Position numbers and translations under genes: made by a program
In this document: in pieces, positions 1 through 9,991 of the stretch
Position numbering within the stretch: position 1 is the stretch's first letter
How the letters are laid out: each line of letters opens with the position of its first letter
NCBI RefSeq assembly: GCF_000763805.1
Contig: NZ_JRKS01000014.1
Location: 1-58,495 of the forward strand
From: Paracoccus sphaerophysae
GTDB lineage: Bacteria; Pseudomonadota; Alphaproteobacteria; Rhodobacterales; Rhodobacteraceae
Length of the DNA: 58,495 nucleotides
Direction: 5' to 3'
Notes under the pieces: model-generated
Told to the model about the DNA's origin: nothing
The model's input: the letters and a program-made list of their open reading frames with translations, nothing else
Database searches by the model: none

Positions 1-290
1 GCCAGGAACTGGTTGCCCAGCCCCTCGCCCTTGCTGGCACCCTTCACCAGTTCGGCGATGTCGACGAAGGCGATGCGGGTCGGGATCGTCTGCTTCGACC
101 CGGCGATCCCGGCCAGCCGGCCGACCCGGGGGCCGGGCACGGCGCCCTCGCCGACGTTCGGTTCGACGGTGCAGACCGGGAGGCGCGCGGCCTGCGCGGC
201 GGCGCTGCGGGCGCCGAACGGGCCGATCAGCGCGCCGGCGGCGGCCATGGCGGCCGAGCCTCTCAGCAGCGTTCTGCGGTCGATGGTCAT
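1..290 (-). pseudogene. Tat signal peptide fused in frame to a P-loop-less YchF fragment (partial, runs off window)
   Basis: The ATG at 288-290 has a strong GGAGGAAGGA ribosome site directly upstream. Residues 1-35 are a Tat signal peptide (R5-R6, then a hydrophobic stretch and an Ala-rich cleavage region), as expected for the binding protein of the sugar ABC transporter encoded just upstream. From about residue 30 the frame switches to the YchF/EngD GTPase: [25 protein letters not shown] and [14 protein letters not shown] are recognisable, but the G1 P-loop half of YchF is absent. The G3 motif, normally DxxG, reads D77-I-A-E80. The junction falls at an AAAQAA stretch that both parents could contain. 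It cannot be a working YchF GTPase. It is either a recombined, decaying gene or a contig-end misassembly; the 3' part is outside the window. Confidence 0.7.
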
Positions 291-366
291 TCCTTCCTCC
301 CTGGTCTGGCGGTCGATGCCGCCTTCTGGCCCCCGCGCGCCCTCTCTCCCTTGGCGCCGGGGTATC

Positions 367-1425
<1,059 letters not shown>

Positions 1426-1543
1426 GCACACTCCTCCCCAAGAGCATTTGCGACGATGCTAGGCCCGGACCGGACGGGGACGCAAGCGGTTTCGCGACCA
1501 CGCAGGTTGCCTCGGCCGCATCATGCAGCGCAAACCCGCGCGA

Positions 1544-1559
1544 TTGACAATGTATACAT
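1544..1559 (+). promoter_or_regulatory. Candidate ltnD promoter element with a perfect ATGTATACAT palindrome
   Basis: A TTGACA hexamer at 1544-1549 is followed directly by the 10-bp perfect palindrome ATGTATACAT at 1550-1559, in the 174-bp gap between the divergent ABC ATPase and ltnD. TGTATACA-type palindromes are typical of GntR-family (FCD) operators that control sugar-acid genes. No GntR gene lies in the window. I could not find a convincing -10 at 17-bp spacing, so the promoter assignment is weaker than the operator-like palindrome. Confidence 0.45.
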
Positions 1560-1599
1560 CAGCCAGAAAACTGGCCCGGGATTGGGAAGGGCGCAGGCG

Positions 1600-2520
1600 A
1601 TGGACCACACACGGCCCGCGACCGGGGTGATCGGACTCGGCTCGATGGGGATGGGCGCGGCGCTGTCGGCGCTGCGCGCGGGGCTGCCGGTGATCGGGCT
1701 GGACCTGCGCCCCGAGGCGCTGGCCACGCTGACCGCCGCGGGCGGGCAGGCCGCGACCGACGCCGCCGATCTGGGCGCGCGGTCCGAGGTGGTGCTGGTC
1801 TATGTCGTCAACGCCGCGCAGGCGCGCGAGGTGCTGTTCGGCCCGGATGGCGCCGTCGCCGCTTCCAGGCAGGGCACGGTCTTCGTGATCTGCGTCACCA
1901 TGCAGCCCGCCGACGCGCAGGACATCTGCGCCCGGCTAGCGCAGGCCGGGATGCTGGCCATCGACGCGCCGGTCTCGGGCGGGTCGGTCAAGGCCGCGGC
2001 GGGCGAGATTTCCATGATGGCCGCCGGCCCGGCCGCCGCCTTCGACCGCGCCGCGCCGGTGCTGGAGGCGATCTCGGCCACCGTGTTCCGGCTGGGCGAA
2101 GACCCCGGCGCCGGGGCGCGGATGAAGACGATCAACCAGCTGCTCGCCGGGGTCCACATCGCCGCCGCCGCCGAGGCGCTGGCGCTGGCCGACGCCTTCG
2201 GCATGGACCTGGCCGAGGTGCACCGGGTGATCCAGTCCTGCGCCGGCAATTCCTGGATGTTCGCCAATCGCGGCGCCCATGTCGTGGCCGGCGACTATAC
2301 CCCGCATTCGGCGGTGGACATCTTCGTCAAGGATCTGGGGATCGTGACCGACGCCGCCCGCGGGGCCGGCGCGCCGACGCCCCTGTCGGACGCGGCGCTG
2401 GCGCTGTTCCGGCAGGCCTCGGCCGCCGGGATGGGGCGGCTGGACGACGCCGCGGTGGCGCTGTTTCTGGCCCGGCAGGGCGGGCGGCGGCTGCCCGGCG
2501 ATCCGGAGGAGGGCGCATGA
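1600..2520 (+). CDS. ltnD: L-threonate 2-dehydrogenase-like (3-hydroxyisobutyrate dehydrogenase family)
   Basis: This 306-residue protein has an N-terminal Rossmann fold with GLGSMG at 12-17, the family substrate loop PVSGGSVKAAAG at about 124-135 and the catalytic lysine K176 in RMKTINQ. The family oxidises beta-hydroxyacids with NAD. The specific call of threonate/tetronate dehydrogenase comes from the overlapping DUF1537 kinase gene downstream (ATGA overlap), the known LtnD-OtnK pairing that converts L-threonate to 2-oxo-tetronate before isomerisation and phosphorylation. The start was placed at 1600 because GGGAAGG lies about 9 nt upstream and the Rossmann motif follows immediately; the open frame extends far upstream but has no family content there. 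The pathway isomerase OtnI and decarboxylase OtnC are not in the window. Confidence 0.82.
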   Translation: MDHTRPATGVIGLGSMGMGAALSALRAGLPVIGLDLRPEALATLTAAGGQAATDAADLGARSEVVLVYVVNAAQAREVLFGPDGAVAASRQGTVFVICVTMQPADAQDICARLAQAGMLAIDAPVSGGSVKAAAGEISMMAAGPAAAFDRAAPVLEAISATVFRLGEDPGAGARMKTINQLLAGVHIAAAAEALALADAFGMDLAEVHRVIQSCAGNSWMFANRGAHVVAGDYTPHSAVDIFVKDLGIVTDAARGAGAPTPLSDAALALFRQASAAGMGRLDDAAVALFLARQGGRRLPGDPEEGA

Positions 2521-3758
2521 CCGCGCTCGGCTGCATCGCCGACGACTTCACGGGTGCCACCGATCTCGCCGCGCTGCTGGCCCGGTCGGGTGCCCGCGTG
2601 GCGCTGCGCATCGGCGTGCCCGCGGCCCCGGCCACCGACACCGCGGAATGCGAGGTCGTTGCGCTCAAGATCCGCTCAGCCCCCGCGGCCGAGGCGGTGG
2701 CGCAGGTGCGGGCCGCGCTGGACTGGCTGCAGGCGGCCGGGGCGCGGCGGTGCTACTGGAAATACTGCTCGACCTTCGATTCGACTCCGCAGGGGAATAT
2801 CGGCCCGGTGGCCGAGGCGCTGATGGCGGCACTGGGCACCGACCGGACGCTGCACGCGCCCTCGTTCCCGGAAAACGGGCGGCGGGTGTTCATGGGCAAC
2901 CTGTTCGTCGGCCGCCAGCCGCTGGCGGAAAGCCCGATGAAGGACCACCCGCTGAACCCGATGACCGACAGCGACCTGACCCGGGTGCTGGCCGCGCAAT
3001 CGACCCTGCCGGTCGGGCTGGTGGACTGGCCGACGGTGGCGGCGGGGGCGGTGCGCGCCGCGGTCGGCCCCGGCCACTGGATCGGCGATGCGATCAGCGA
3101 TGGCGATCTGGACACGCTCGCCGAAGCGGTCTGGGACTGGCCGCTGCTGTCCGGGGGCAGCGCCTTTGCCGGCAAGCTGCCCGACCGGCTGCGGGCGGCG
3201 GGGCTGCTGGGGGCGGGCGCCGCCTCGAACCGCCCGAAGATGCCTGCGGGCCGGGCCATCGTGCTGTCGGGCAGCTGTTCGGCGATGACCCGCCAGCAGG
3301 TCGCGGCCTATGGCGCGGTGGCGCCGGCCTTCCGGATCGATCCGCGGGCGCTGGCCCGCGACGGGGCCGGCGAGACGGCGCGGATGCGCGACTGGCTGGC
3401 CGCGCAGGACCATCCGGCGCCGCTGGTCTATGCCACCGCCGAGCCCGACCAGGTCCGCGCCGCGCAGGCCGAACTGGGCACCGACCGCGCCGGACGGGTG
3501 GTCGAGGCGGCGCTGGCCGCCGCCGCCCGCGCCGCGCGCGATGCCGGCGTGGCGCGGTTCGTGGTGGCGGGGGGCGAGACCTCGGGCGCCGTCACCCAGG
3601 CGCTGGCCGTGGACCGGCTGGACATCGGCGCCGAGATCGCCCCAGGCGTGCCGTGGTGCGTGGCCCGCGACGCCGCCGGCCCGCTGGCCGTGGCGCTGAA
3701 ATCGGGCAATTTCGGCGGCCCGGACTTCTTTGCCGAGGCGCTGGCTGCGGCGGAATGA
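2517..3758 (+). CDS. otnK: 3-oxo-tetronate 4-kinase (DUF1537 four-carbon acid sugar kinase)
   Basis: This 413-residue protein begins with the diagnostic IADDFTGATD segment (residues 7-16) of the four-carbon acid sugar kinases. The C-terminal nucleotide-binding domain carries FVVAGGETSGAV near residue 350 and GNFGGPDFF near the end, both typical of DUF1537. These cytoplasmic kinases phosphorylate 3-oxo-tetronates before decarboxylation to a triose phosphate. The gene overlaps ltnD by 4 bp, so translation is probably coupled. It ends one base before the stop of convergent gcvP with no visible intrinsic terminator, so read-through antisense to gcvP is possible. Substrate stereochemistry (threonate versus erythronate) cannot be told from sequence. 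Confidence 0.88.
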   Translation: MTALGCIADDFTGATDLAALLARSGARVALRIGVPAAPATDTAECEVVALKIRSAPAAEAVAQVRAALDWLQAAGARRCYWKYCSTFDSTPQGNIGPVAEALMAALGTDRTLHAPSFPENGRRVFMGNLFVGRQPLAESPMKDHPLNPMTDSDLTRVLAAQSTLPVGLVDWPTVAAGAVRAAVGPGHWIGDAISDGDLDTLAEAVWDWPLLSGGSAFAGKLPDRLRAAGLLGAGAASNRPKMPAGRAIVLSGSCSAMTRQQVAAYGAVAPAFRIDPRALARDGAGETARMRDWLAAQDHPAPLVYATAEPDQVRAAQAELGTDRAGRVVEAALAAAARAARDAGVARFVVAGGETSGAVTQALAVDRLDIGAEIAPGVPWCVARDAAGPLAVALKSGNFGGPDFFAEALAAAE

Positions 3759-3759
3759 C

Positions 3760-6612
3760 CTACTCGGCCGCCTCGGCGTAGCTTTCGACCGGCGGGCAGG
3801 TGCAGATCAGGTTCCGGTCGCCATGCACGTTGTCCACCCGCCCGACCGGCGGCCAGTACTTGTCCACCCGGAAGGCGCCGGGCGGGAAGCAGCCCTGCTG
3901 GCGCGAATAGGGCCGGTCCCAGTCGTCCACGACCAGGTCCTCGACCGTGTGCGGGGCGTGGCGCAGGGGGCTTTGCGCGGCCTCGATCCGCCCCTCGGCG
4001 ACCTCGGTGATCTCGTCGCGGATCGCCAGCATCGCGGTGATGAAGCGGTCGAGTTCGGCCTTGGTCTCGGATTCCGTCGGCTCCACCATCAGCGTGCCGG
4101 CCACCGGCCAGCTCATCGTGGGGGCGTGGAATCCGTTGTCGATCAGGCGCTTGGCGATGTCGTCCACGGTCACGCCGTGGGCCGCGAAGACGCGGGTGTC
4201 CACGATGCATTCATGTGCCACGCGGCCGCGATTGCCCATGAACAGGATCGGGTAAGCTCCGCTTAACCGGGCGGCGATATAGTTGGCGTTCAGAATCGCC
4301 ACCCGCGTCGCCTGGGTCAGCCCGGCGCCGCCCATCATCAGGATATAGGCCCAGGAAATCAGCAGGATCGACGCCGACCCCCAGGGCGCCGCCGACACCG
4401 CGCCGCCGATGTCGCCCGCGCCCGAGCGCGGGTCGTCCGGCAGATGCGGCGCCAGATGCGCCTTGACCCCGATCGGCCCCATGCCCGGCCCGCCCCCGCC
4501 ATGCGGGATGGCAAAGGTCTTGTGCAGGTTCAGGTGGCTCACGTCGCCGCCGATCTCGCCGGGCTTCACCAGCCCCACGAGCGCGTTCATGTTCGCGCCG
4601 TCGATATAGACCTGCCCGCCGTGGTCATGGGTGATCCGGCAGACCTCGCGCACGGTGTCCTCGAAGACGCCGTGGGTCGAAGGATAGGTGATCATCACCG
4701 CCGCCAGCCGGTCGCCCGCCTGCGCGGCCTTGTCGGCGAAATCTTCCAGGTCGATGTCTCCGTTCGGCGCCGACTTGACCACGACGACCTTCATCCCCGC
4801 CATCTGCGCGCTGGCCGGGTTGGTGCCATGCGCGCTGGTCGGGATCAGGCAGACGTCGCGCTGATCGTCGCCATTGGCGCGGTGATAGGCGGCGATGGTC
4901 AGCAGCCCGGCATATTCCCCCTGCGCCCCGCTGTTGGGCTGCAGCGAGAAGGCATCATAGCCGGTGATCTCGCAGAGCTTTTCGGTGAGGTCCGCGAACA
5001 TCTCGTGATAGCCCGCCGCCTGCGATTCCGGCGCAAAGGGATGCAGCGCGCCGAACTCGGGCCAGGTCAGCGGCATCATCTCGGCCGCGGCGTTCAGCTT
5101 CATCGTGCATGACCCCAGCGGGATCATCGCCCGGTCGAGCGCGAGGTCGCGGTCCGACAGCCGGCGCATATAGCGCATCATCTCGGATTCCGCCCGGTTC
5201 ATGTGGAACACCGGATGGGTCATGAAGTCGCTGTCCCGCAGGAGCGCCTCGGGGATCGCCGGCGAAGTCGCCGGCTCGGCCGGATCGGTGATGCCGAAGG
5301 CGTCGAGCACGCGGGCGATCACGCCCGCGTCGGTCGTCTCGTCCACCGAGATGCCGACCCGGTCGCGCCCCACCCGGCGCAGGTTGATCCCCCGCTGTTC
5401 GGCGGCGGCCAGGATGCCAGCCTGCCCGACCCCCACCCGCACGGTGAGGGTGTCGAAGAACGCCTCGGGCTCGACCTCGGCCCCGGCCGCGCGCAGGGCA
5501 TTCGCCAGCGTGACCGCGTGCAGATGCACCCGCTGGGCGATGGCCTTCAGCCCGACCGGCCCGTGGAACACGCCATAGAACGACGCCATCACCGCCAGCA
5601 GCGCCTGCGCCGTGCAGACGTTGCTGGTGGCCTTCTCGCGGCGGATATGCTGCTCGCGGGTCTGCAGCGCCAGCCGATAGGCCGGCCGCCCGGCCGCATC
5701 CACCGACACGCCCACGATCCGCCCCGGCATCGCCCGCTTCATCTCGTCGCGGCAGGACATGAAGGCGGCGTGCGGCCCGCCATAGCCCATCGGCACCCCG
5801 AAGCGCTGCGAGGACCCTACGCAGATGTCCGCGCCCATCGCGCCCGGCTCCCTGAGCAAGGTCAGCGCCAGCAGGTCCGTCGCGACGACCGCCACCGCGC
5901 CCACCTCTTGCAGCGCAGCGCATTCGGCGGACAGGTCGCGGATATGGCCGAAGGTGCCCGGATACTGGAAGATCGCGCCGAACACCGCCGCCGGATCGCA
6001 GTCTTCGGGCGCGCCGCGGATGATCTCGATCCCCAGCGGGGCGGCGCGGGTCTCGATCACCGCGATGGTCTGCGGGTGCAGGTTCTCACTGACAAAGAAC
6101 GCCCCGGCCTTCGACTTGGCCACCCGCTGCGCCATCGCCATCGCCTCGGCCGCCGCCGTCGCCTCGTCCAGCAGCGAGGCGTTGGCCACCGGCAGCCCGG
6201 TCAGGTCGGCGACCATGGTCTGATAGTTCAACAGCGCCTCGAGCCGCCCCTGCGCGATCTCGGGCTGATAGGGGGTGTAGGCCGTGTACCACGCCGGGTT
6301 TTCAAGGATGTTCCGCTGGATCGCCGGGGGCGTGACGGTGCCGTAATAGCCCTGCCCGATCAGCGAGGTCATCACCCGGTTCTGCCCCGCGACCTCGCGC
6401 ATCTTCGCCAGCAGCTCGCGTTCGGACAGCGCCGGCCAGTCCAGCGCCCCGTCCTGCCGGATCGAGCGCGGCACGGTCTGGTCGATCAGCTCGTCGAGGC
6501 TGCCGCAACCCAGCGCGGCCAGCATCTCGGCCATCTCCGAAGGAGACGGCCCGATATGGCGGCGGTTGGCGAAATCGTCGGGGTTGTAGTCGGTCGGGGT
6601 CCAGCGGGTCAT
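3760..6612 (-). CDS. gcvP: Glycine dehydrogenase (decarboxylating), P-protein of the glycine cleavage system
   Basis: The 950-residue PLP enzyme decarboxylates glycine and passes the aminomethyl group to lipoylated GcvH. It is the single-chain form: an inactive-lobe N-terminal half with the family segment [16 protein letters not shown] near 112, and a catalytic C-terminal half whose PLP lysine sits in [16 protein letters not shown] at about residue 700. Length matches the family (about 950). The ATG at 6612 has AAGGA upstream. It is the last gene of gcvT-gcvH-gcvP. The 103-bp gap to gcvH holds an AAATATCC-hairpin repeat, unusual inside an operon whose products work in stoichiometric sets. A separate transcript for gcvP is possible but not shown. 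Confidence 0.97.
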   Translation of the reverse strand: MTRWTPTDYNPDDFANRRHIGPSPSEMAEMLAALGCGSLDELIDQTVPRSIRQDGALDWPALSERELLAKMREVAGQNRVMTSLIGQGYYGTVTPPAIQRNILENPAWYTAYTPYQPEIAQGRLEALLNYQTMVADLTGLPVANASLLDEATAAAEAMAMAQRVAKSKAGAFFVSENLHPQTIAVIETRAAPLGIEIIRGAPEDCDPAAVFGAIFQYPGTFGHIRDLSAECAALQEVGAVAVVATDLLALTLLREPGAMGADICVGSSQRFGVPMGYGGPHAAFMSCRDEMKRAMPGRIVGVSVDAAGRPAYRLALQTREQHIRREKATSNVCTAQALLAVMASFYGVFHGPVGLKAIAQRVHLHAVTLANALRAAGAEVEPEAFFDTLTVRVGVGQAGILAAAEQRGINLRRVGRDRVGISVDETTDAGVIARVLDAFGITDPAEPATSPAIPEALLRDSDFMTHPVFHMNRAESEMMRYMRRLSDRDLALDRAMIPLGSCTMKLNAAAEMMPLTWPEFGALHPFAPESQAAGYHEMFADLTEKLCEITGYDAFSLQPNSGAQGEYAGLLTIAAYHRANGDDQRDVCLIPTSAHGTNPASAQMAGMKVVVVKSAPNGDIDLEDFADKAAQAGDRLAAVMITYPSTHGVFEDTVREVCRITHDHGGQVYIDGANMNALVGLVKPGEIGGDVSHLNLHKTFAIPHGGGGPGMGPIGVKAHLAPHLPDDPRSGAGDIGGAVSAAPWGSASILLISWAYILMMGGAGLTQATRVAILNANYIAARLSGAYPILFMGNRGRVAHECIVDTRVFAAHGVTVDDIAKRLIDNGFHAPTMSWPVAGTLMVEPTESETKAELDRFITAMLAIRDEITEVAEGRIEAAQSPLRHAPHTVEDLVVDDWDRPYSRQQGCFPPGAFRVDKYWPPVGRVDNVHGDRNLICTCPPVESYAEAAE

Positions 6613-6658
6613 GGCCTGTCCTTCACCTGGGGACGCGCCGCCCCGCGGCTGCGCGCGT

Positions 6659-6705
6659 TCTTCTTTGCCGAAATATCCCGGGGTCCGGGGCAGCGCCCCG
6701 GTCCG
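6659..6705 (+). repeat. AAATATCC-hairpin intergenic repeat, copy 1 (gcvH-gcvP gap)
   Basis: A TTCTTTGCCG lead-in, AAATATCCCGGGG (core at 6671) and a GC hairpin CCGGGG-CAGCG-CCCCGG form the fullest copy of a family seen six times in the window. It lies inside the gcv operon, with its sense strand opposite to gcv transcription. As a hairpin it could act on either strand as a partial terminator or an RNA 3'-end stabiliser. Confidence 0.7.
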
Positions 6706-6715
6706 GGCCGCGACG

Positions 6716-7075
6716 TCAGCCGATCAGCGCCTGATAGCCGGCCTCGTCCATGAAGCCCGCCAGGTCGACGCCATCCGCCGGCTTGATGCGGAAGAACCAG
6801 GCCGCCATCGCGTCGGCGTTCACGTCGCCGGGCGCGTCGGCCAGCGCCTCGTTGACCGCGGTGATCGTGCCCGCCACCGGCGCCACGATGTCGGACGCCG
6901 CCTTGACCGATTCGATCACCACGATCTCCTCGCCCGCGGCGACCTCGCGGCCGACCTCGGGCAGTTCGATGAACACCACGTCGCCCAGCTGCTCGCTGGC
7001 ATGGGCGGTGATGCCCACGACGATCTCGTCCCCCTCGGGGCGCAGCCACTCGTGGTCCTCGGTGTATTTCAGCAT
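6716..7075 (-). CDS. gcvH: Glycine cleavage system H protein (lipoyl carrier)
   Basis: This 119-residue protein shuttles the aminomethyl group between the P, T and L proteins on a lipoyl arm. The lipoylation lysine is K58 in ESVKAASDI, in the beta-turn of a lipoyl domain that starts with YTEDHEWLR at 4-12. The length is typical (about 120-130). It lies 9 bp after the gcvT stop, so it is surely co-transcribed with gcvT and shares control by the glycine riboswitch ahead of gcvT. Confidence 0.97.
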   Translation of the reverse strand: MLKYTEDHEWLRPEGDEIVVGITAHASEQLGDVVFIELPEVGREVAAGEEIVVIESVKAASDIVAPVAGTITAVNEALADAPGDVNADAMAAWFFRIKPADGVDLAGFMDEAGYQALIG

Positions 7076-7084
7076 TCCGGCCTC

Positions 7085-8200
7085 TCAGCGTTTGTAGGTG
7101 GGGGTGACAAAGGGCATGGGGGCGATCCGCGCGGGGATGCGCTTGCCGCGCAGCTCGGCAAAGACGGTCTCGCCCTCGGGCAGGTCGGCGGGCAGGCTGG
7201 CCATCGCCACCGGGCCGCCGACCGAGGGGCCGAAGCCGCCCGAGGTGACGCGGCCGATGGGCTCGGCCGACCCGGAGGTCCGGTAAAGCTCCACGCCCTC
7301 GCGGATCGGGGCGCGGCCCTCGGGGATCAGGCCGCGGCGGGCGCGGGCCGACTTGCCCAGTTCCGGCAGGATACGCTCGGCGCCGGGGAAGCCGCCCTCG
7401 CGCTCGCCCCCTGCGCGGCGGACCTTGGGGATCGACCAGCCGAGCCCCGCGGCGGCGGGCGAGACGCCCTGGTCCATGTCATGCCCATACAGCGGCAGCC
7501 CGGCCTCGAGCCGCAGCGAATCGCGGGCGCCGAGGCCGATCGGCGCGACCTCGGGCTGGTCCAGCAGCGCGCGGGTGAAGGCCTCGGCGTGGTCAGCGGG
7601 CAGCGAGATCTCGAACCCGTCCTCGCCGGTATAGCCCGAGCGGCTGACCCACAGCGTGGCGCTGCCCCCGTCCGGTGCCGTCCATTCGAACTCGGCCACG
7701 TCCATGAACCGCATCCCGGCCACCCCCGGCACCAGCCGGGCCAGCGCGGCCTCGGCCGCCGGGCCCTGCAGCGCCAGCAGCGCGCGGTCCGTGACCACCT
7801 CGGGGGCCAGACCCGCGGCGTCCAGATGGGCGATGTCCTGCGCGGCGCAGGCGGCGTTCACCACCAGGAACAGGTGGTCGCCCTTGTTGGCGATCATCAG
7901 GTCGTCGAGAATGCCGCCCTCGGGATTGGTGAACAGCCCGTAACGCTGCCGCCCCTGCGCCAGCCCGGCGACATCGGCGGGGACCAGCTTTTCCAGCCCG
8001 GCCACGGCGTCGCGTCCGCCCAGGATCACCTGGCCCATATGCGACACGTCGAACAGCCCTGCAGCCTTGCGGGTGTGCAGGTGTTCGTTCAGCACCCCCA
8101 TCGGATACTGGACCGGCATCTCCCAGCCGGCAAAGGGCACCATCTTGGCGCCCAGCGCGACGTGCAGATCGTAAAGCGGCGTGCGTTTCAGCGCGTCCAT
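7085..8200 (-). CDS. gcvT: Aminomethyltransferase, T-protein of the glycine cleavage system
   Basis: The 371-residue tetrahydrofolate-dependent enzyme releases ammonia from the H-protein-bound intermediate and makes 5,10-methylene-THF. Family landmarks include TPLYDLHVALGAKMVPFAGW at the N-terminus, FDVSHMGQ near residue 50, and the C-terminal barrel with RVTSGGFGPSVGGPVAMA. Two ATGs, 8206 and 8200, are possible; 8200 has the better spacing to the GAGGGG ribosome site. First gene of the gcvTHP operon, directly downstream of a glycine riboswitch ending about 35 nt before the start. The operon drains glycine into the one-carbon pool; the L-protein gene is not here. Confidence 0.96.
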   Translation of the reverse strand: MDALKRTPLYDLHVALGAKMVPFAGWEMPVQYPMGVLNEHLHTRKAAGLFDVSHMGQVILGGRDAVAGLEKLVPADVAGLAQGRQRYGLFTNPEGGILDDLMIANKGDHLFLVVNAACAAQDIAHLDAAGLAPEVVTDRALLALQGPAAEAALARLVPGVAGMRFMDVAEFEWTAPDGGSATLWVSRSGYTGEDGFEISLPADHAEAFTRALLDQPEVAPIGLGARDSLRLEAGLPLYGHDMDQGVSPAAAGLGWSIPKVRRAGGEREGGFPGAERILPELGKSARARRGLIPEGRAPIREGVELYRTSGSAEPIGRVTSGGFGPSVGGPVAMASLPADLPEGETVFAELRGKRIPARIAPMPFVTPTYKR

Positions 8201-8235
8201 CGGCATCCCCCCTCATGCGGCCGCGGCCGCGTGAT

Positions 8236-8420
8236 GCCCTCTCTGTCCCTGTCCGCTGGCCCTGGGGGCACGGGGACGCCTGAGATCGTTATCCTTCGGC
8301 GGGCCGGGATCGGCCACTCTTCAGAGTTCTATGCGGACCCGGTCCTTTTGCCTGAGAGTTTGCCAGGGCGGCTGCTCCTTCGGCCCCGGCGCAAGGCCGG
8401 CGTCTCCCGATGTCCGTCCA
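8236..8420 (-). promoter_or_regulatory. Tandem glycine riboswitch upstream of gcvT
   Basis: Two consecutive glycine aptamers are visible on the minus strand. Aptamer 1 (about 8420-8331) has CGGGAGAC, then GGCCGAAGGAGCA, then CTCTCAGGCAAAAGGACCG. Aptamer 2 (about 8329-8236) has ACTCTGAAGAGT, GCCGAAGGATAAC, CTCAGGC and a closing ACAGAGAGGG. These are the conserved J-region and helix strands of the gcvT riboswitch class. In the known family glycine binding turns expression of the gcv genes on. The aptamer 2 closing helix ends close to the gcvT ribosome site, so control of translation initiation is as likely as control of termination; I see no intrinsic terminator with a T-run. Confidence 0.92.
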
Positions 8421-8498
8421 TCTGGTAGCCGGGGCGACGGGCCGCTGGCAAGACCTTTGTCTGACGGGCGGTTCAGGCCCGCGGTTCACGCCCGCCGC

Positions 8499-8795
8499 TC
8501 AGGCATTGCCGTTCCGGCGCCGGGTTTCCCAGCCCTTCCTGGCCGCCGCCGAGCGATCCGCAAGGTCGGCGCTGGCCTTGCCCTTCGCGCCCCCGCGCCT
8601 GGCCAAGGCCTTGCTGTCGGGCTTGCCGCGACCCGAGCCGGACTTTTTGCCGCCGCCATCCTCCTTGTTGACCGTGGCCCAGGCGATCTCCTCGGCCCGG
8701 TCCTCGGACATGCCGCGCTCCTCGTAGCCCTCGGCGATATGCCGGGCCTTGCGCTTCTGCTTGTCGGTATAGGCGTCCCTGTCTCCGCGGGGCAT
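8499..8795 (-). CDS. Small basic conserved hypothetical protein (plasmid-stabilisation-like)
   Basis: The 98-residue hydrophilic protein starts MPRGDRDAYTDKQKRKARHI and has EEIAWATVNKEDGGGKKSGSG near the middle, then a Lys/Arg/Gly/Ala-rich tail ending WETRRRNGNA. I recall close relatives across Rhizobiales and Rhodobacterales, often labelled plasmid stabilization protein without functional proof. The tail looks disordered and nucleic-acid binding by charge. The ATG at 8795 follows GGGAGGGGACC, a good ribosome site. It sits alone between the gcv riboswitch and the FbpC-like gene, same strand as both. Function unknown. Confidence 0.8.
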   Translation of the reverse strand: MPRGDRDAYTDKQKRKARHIAEGYEERGMSEDRAEEIAWATVNKEDGGGKKSGSGRGKPDSKALARRGGAKGKASADLADRSAAARKGWETRRRNGNA

Positions 8796-8844
8796 GGTCC
8801 CCTCCCGTTCGTGACTGACACGGGGACCAACCGAGGCGGGGGGG

Positions 8845-9933
8845 TCAGGTTCCCCGGCGCGGAAAGACGAAGGCCCGGTCGCGCCGCAGCATCAGCCACA
8901 TCGGCGTGCCGGGGTCGGGCAGGAACACCGCCGGGACGGTCGCGCGCAGGACCGAGCCGTCATGGTCCATGCGGAACTCGACCAACGATTCGCGCCCCAG
9001 GAAGCGCGCCCGCTGCACCACCCCATGCGCCGCCGTGCCATGTTCCGGCGTCGGCGCTGGCCCCTTGCCCGAGCGGTCGAAGTCGATCCGCAGATGCTGC
9101 GGCCGGATCACGATGTCCACCGGCGTCCCGTCCGGCACGCCCGGCGTCAGGAAGTCGCCAAAGGGCGTGTCGGTCAGCGCCCCGCGCACGGTGCCGGTCA
9201 GCACGTTCACGTCCGAAAAGAACGCCGCCGCCTCGCCGTCGACCGGAGCGTTATACAGGTTGTAGGGCGCGCCGCGCTGGACGATCCGCCCGTGGCGCAT
9301 CAGCAGGATCTGGTCGGCCATCCGCATCGCCTCGTGCGGCTCGTGGGTGACCAGCAGGACGGCGGTGCCTTCCTCTTTCAGCAGCGCCAGAGTTTCGTCG
9401 CGGATGCCGTCGCGCAGCCGTTCGTCCAGCCCCGAAAACGGCTCGTCCATCAGCAGGATGCGTGGGTTCGGGGCCAACGCCCGGGCCAGCGCGACGCGCT
9501 GCTGTTCGCCGCCCGACAGCGCGTGCGGATAGCTGTCCATGTGGCGGCTCATCCGCACCCGCTCCAGCAGGTCGCCCACACGGCCGCGATTGGCCTTTGC
9601 CCCGCCGCCGAGGCCGAAGGCCACGTTCTCGGCCACCGACAGATGCGGGAACAGCGCGAAGTCCTGGAACATCATCCCGATATTGCGGCGTTCCGGCGGG
9701 ACGCGGAACACGGTGTCGCAGACGAGGCGGCCGTCGACGAAGATCTTGCCGCTGTCCTGCATGTCCACGCCGGCGACGATCCGCAGCGTGGTGGACTTGC
9801 CGCAGCCCGACGGCCCCAGCAGGCAGGCGACCTGCCCGGCCGGGACCGCAAAGGACACGTCATCCACGACCGCCTGTCCGCCGAAGCTGCGGACGAGGTT
9901 CTGGACTTCAAGGCGGGGCGGAGCTTGGGTCAC
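8845..9933 (-). CDS. ABC transporter ATP-binding protein, FbpC/PotA-like
   Basis: The 362-residue ATPase has Walker [10 protein letters not shown] at 40-48, a Q-loop in GMMFQDFALFPHLSVAENVAFGL, signature LSGGEQQRVALARALAP, Walker B ILLMDEPFSGLD and the switch histidine in VLLVTHEPHEAM. The VPPERRNIGMMFQDFALFPHL stretch and the TOBE-like C-terminus resemble ferric-iron importer FbpC ATPases. No binding protein or permease lies next to it, so the true substrate is unknown and it may serve a transporter encoded elsewhere. The start at 9933 is a GTG with no clear ribosome site; the SDR gene ends 58 bp upstream on the same strand, so expression may depend on read-through from it. Confidence 0.82.
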   Translation of the reverse strand: MTQAPPRLEVQNLVRSFGGQAVVDDVSFAVPAGQVACLLGPSGCGKSTTLRIVAGVDMQDSGKIFVDGRLVCDTVFRVPPERRNIGMMFQDFALFPHLSVAENVAFGLGGGAKANRGRVGDLLERVRMSRHMDSYPHALSGGEQQRVALARALAPNPRILLMDEPFSGLDERLRDGIRDETLALLKEEGTAVLLVTHEPHEAMRMADQILLMRHGRIVQRGAPYNLYNAPVDGEAAAFFSDVNVLTGTVRGALTDTPFGDFLTPGVPDGTPVDIVIRPQHLRIDFDRSGKGPAPTPEHGTAAHGVVQRARFLGRESLVEFRMDHDGSVLRATVPAVFLPDPGTPMWLMLRRDRAFVFPRRGT

Positions 9934-9991
9934 GGCGATCCGACTGTTTCGGTCGGGGACCGATACCAGCGCCGCGGCGCGGGGTAAAGTT

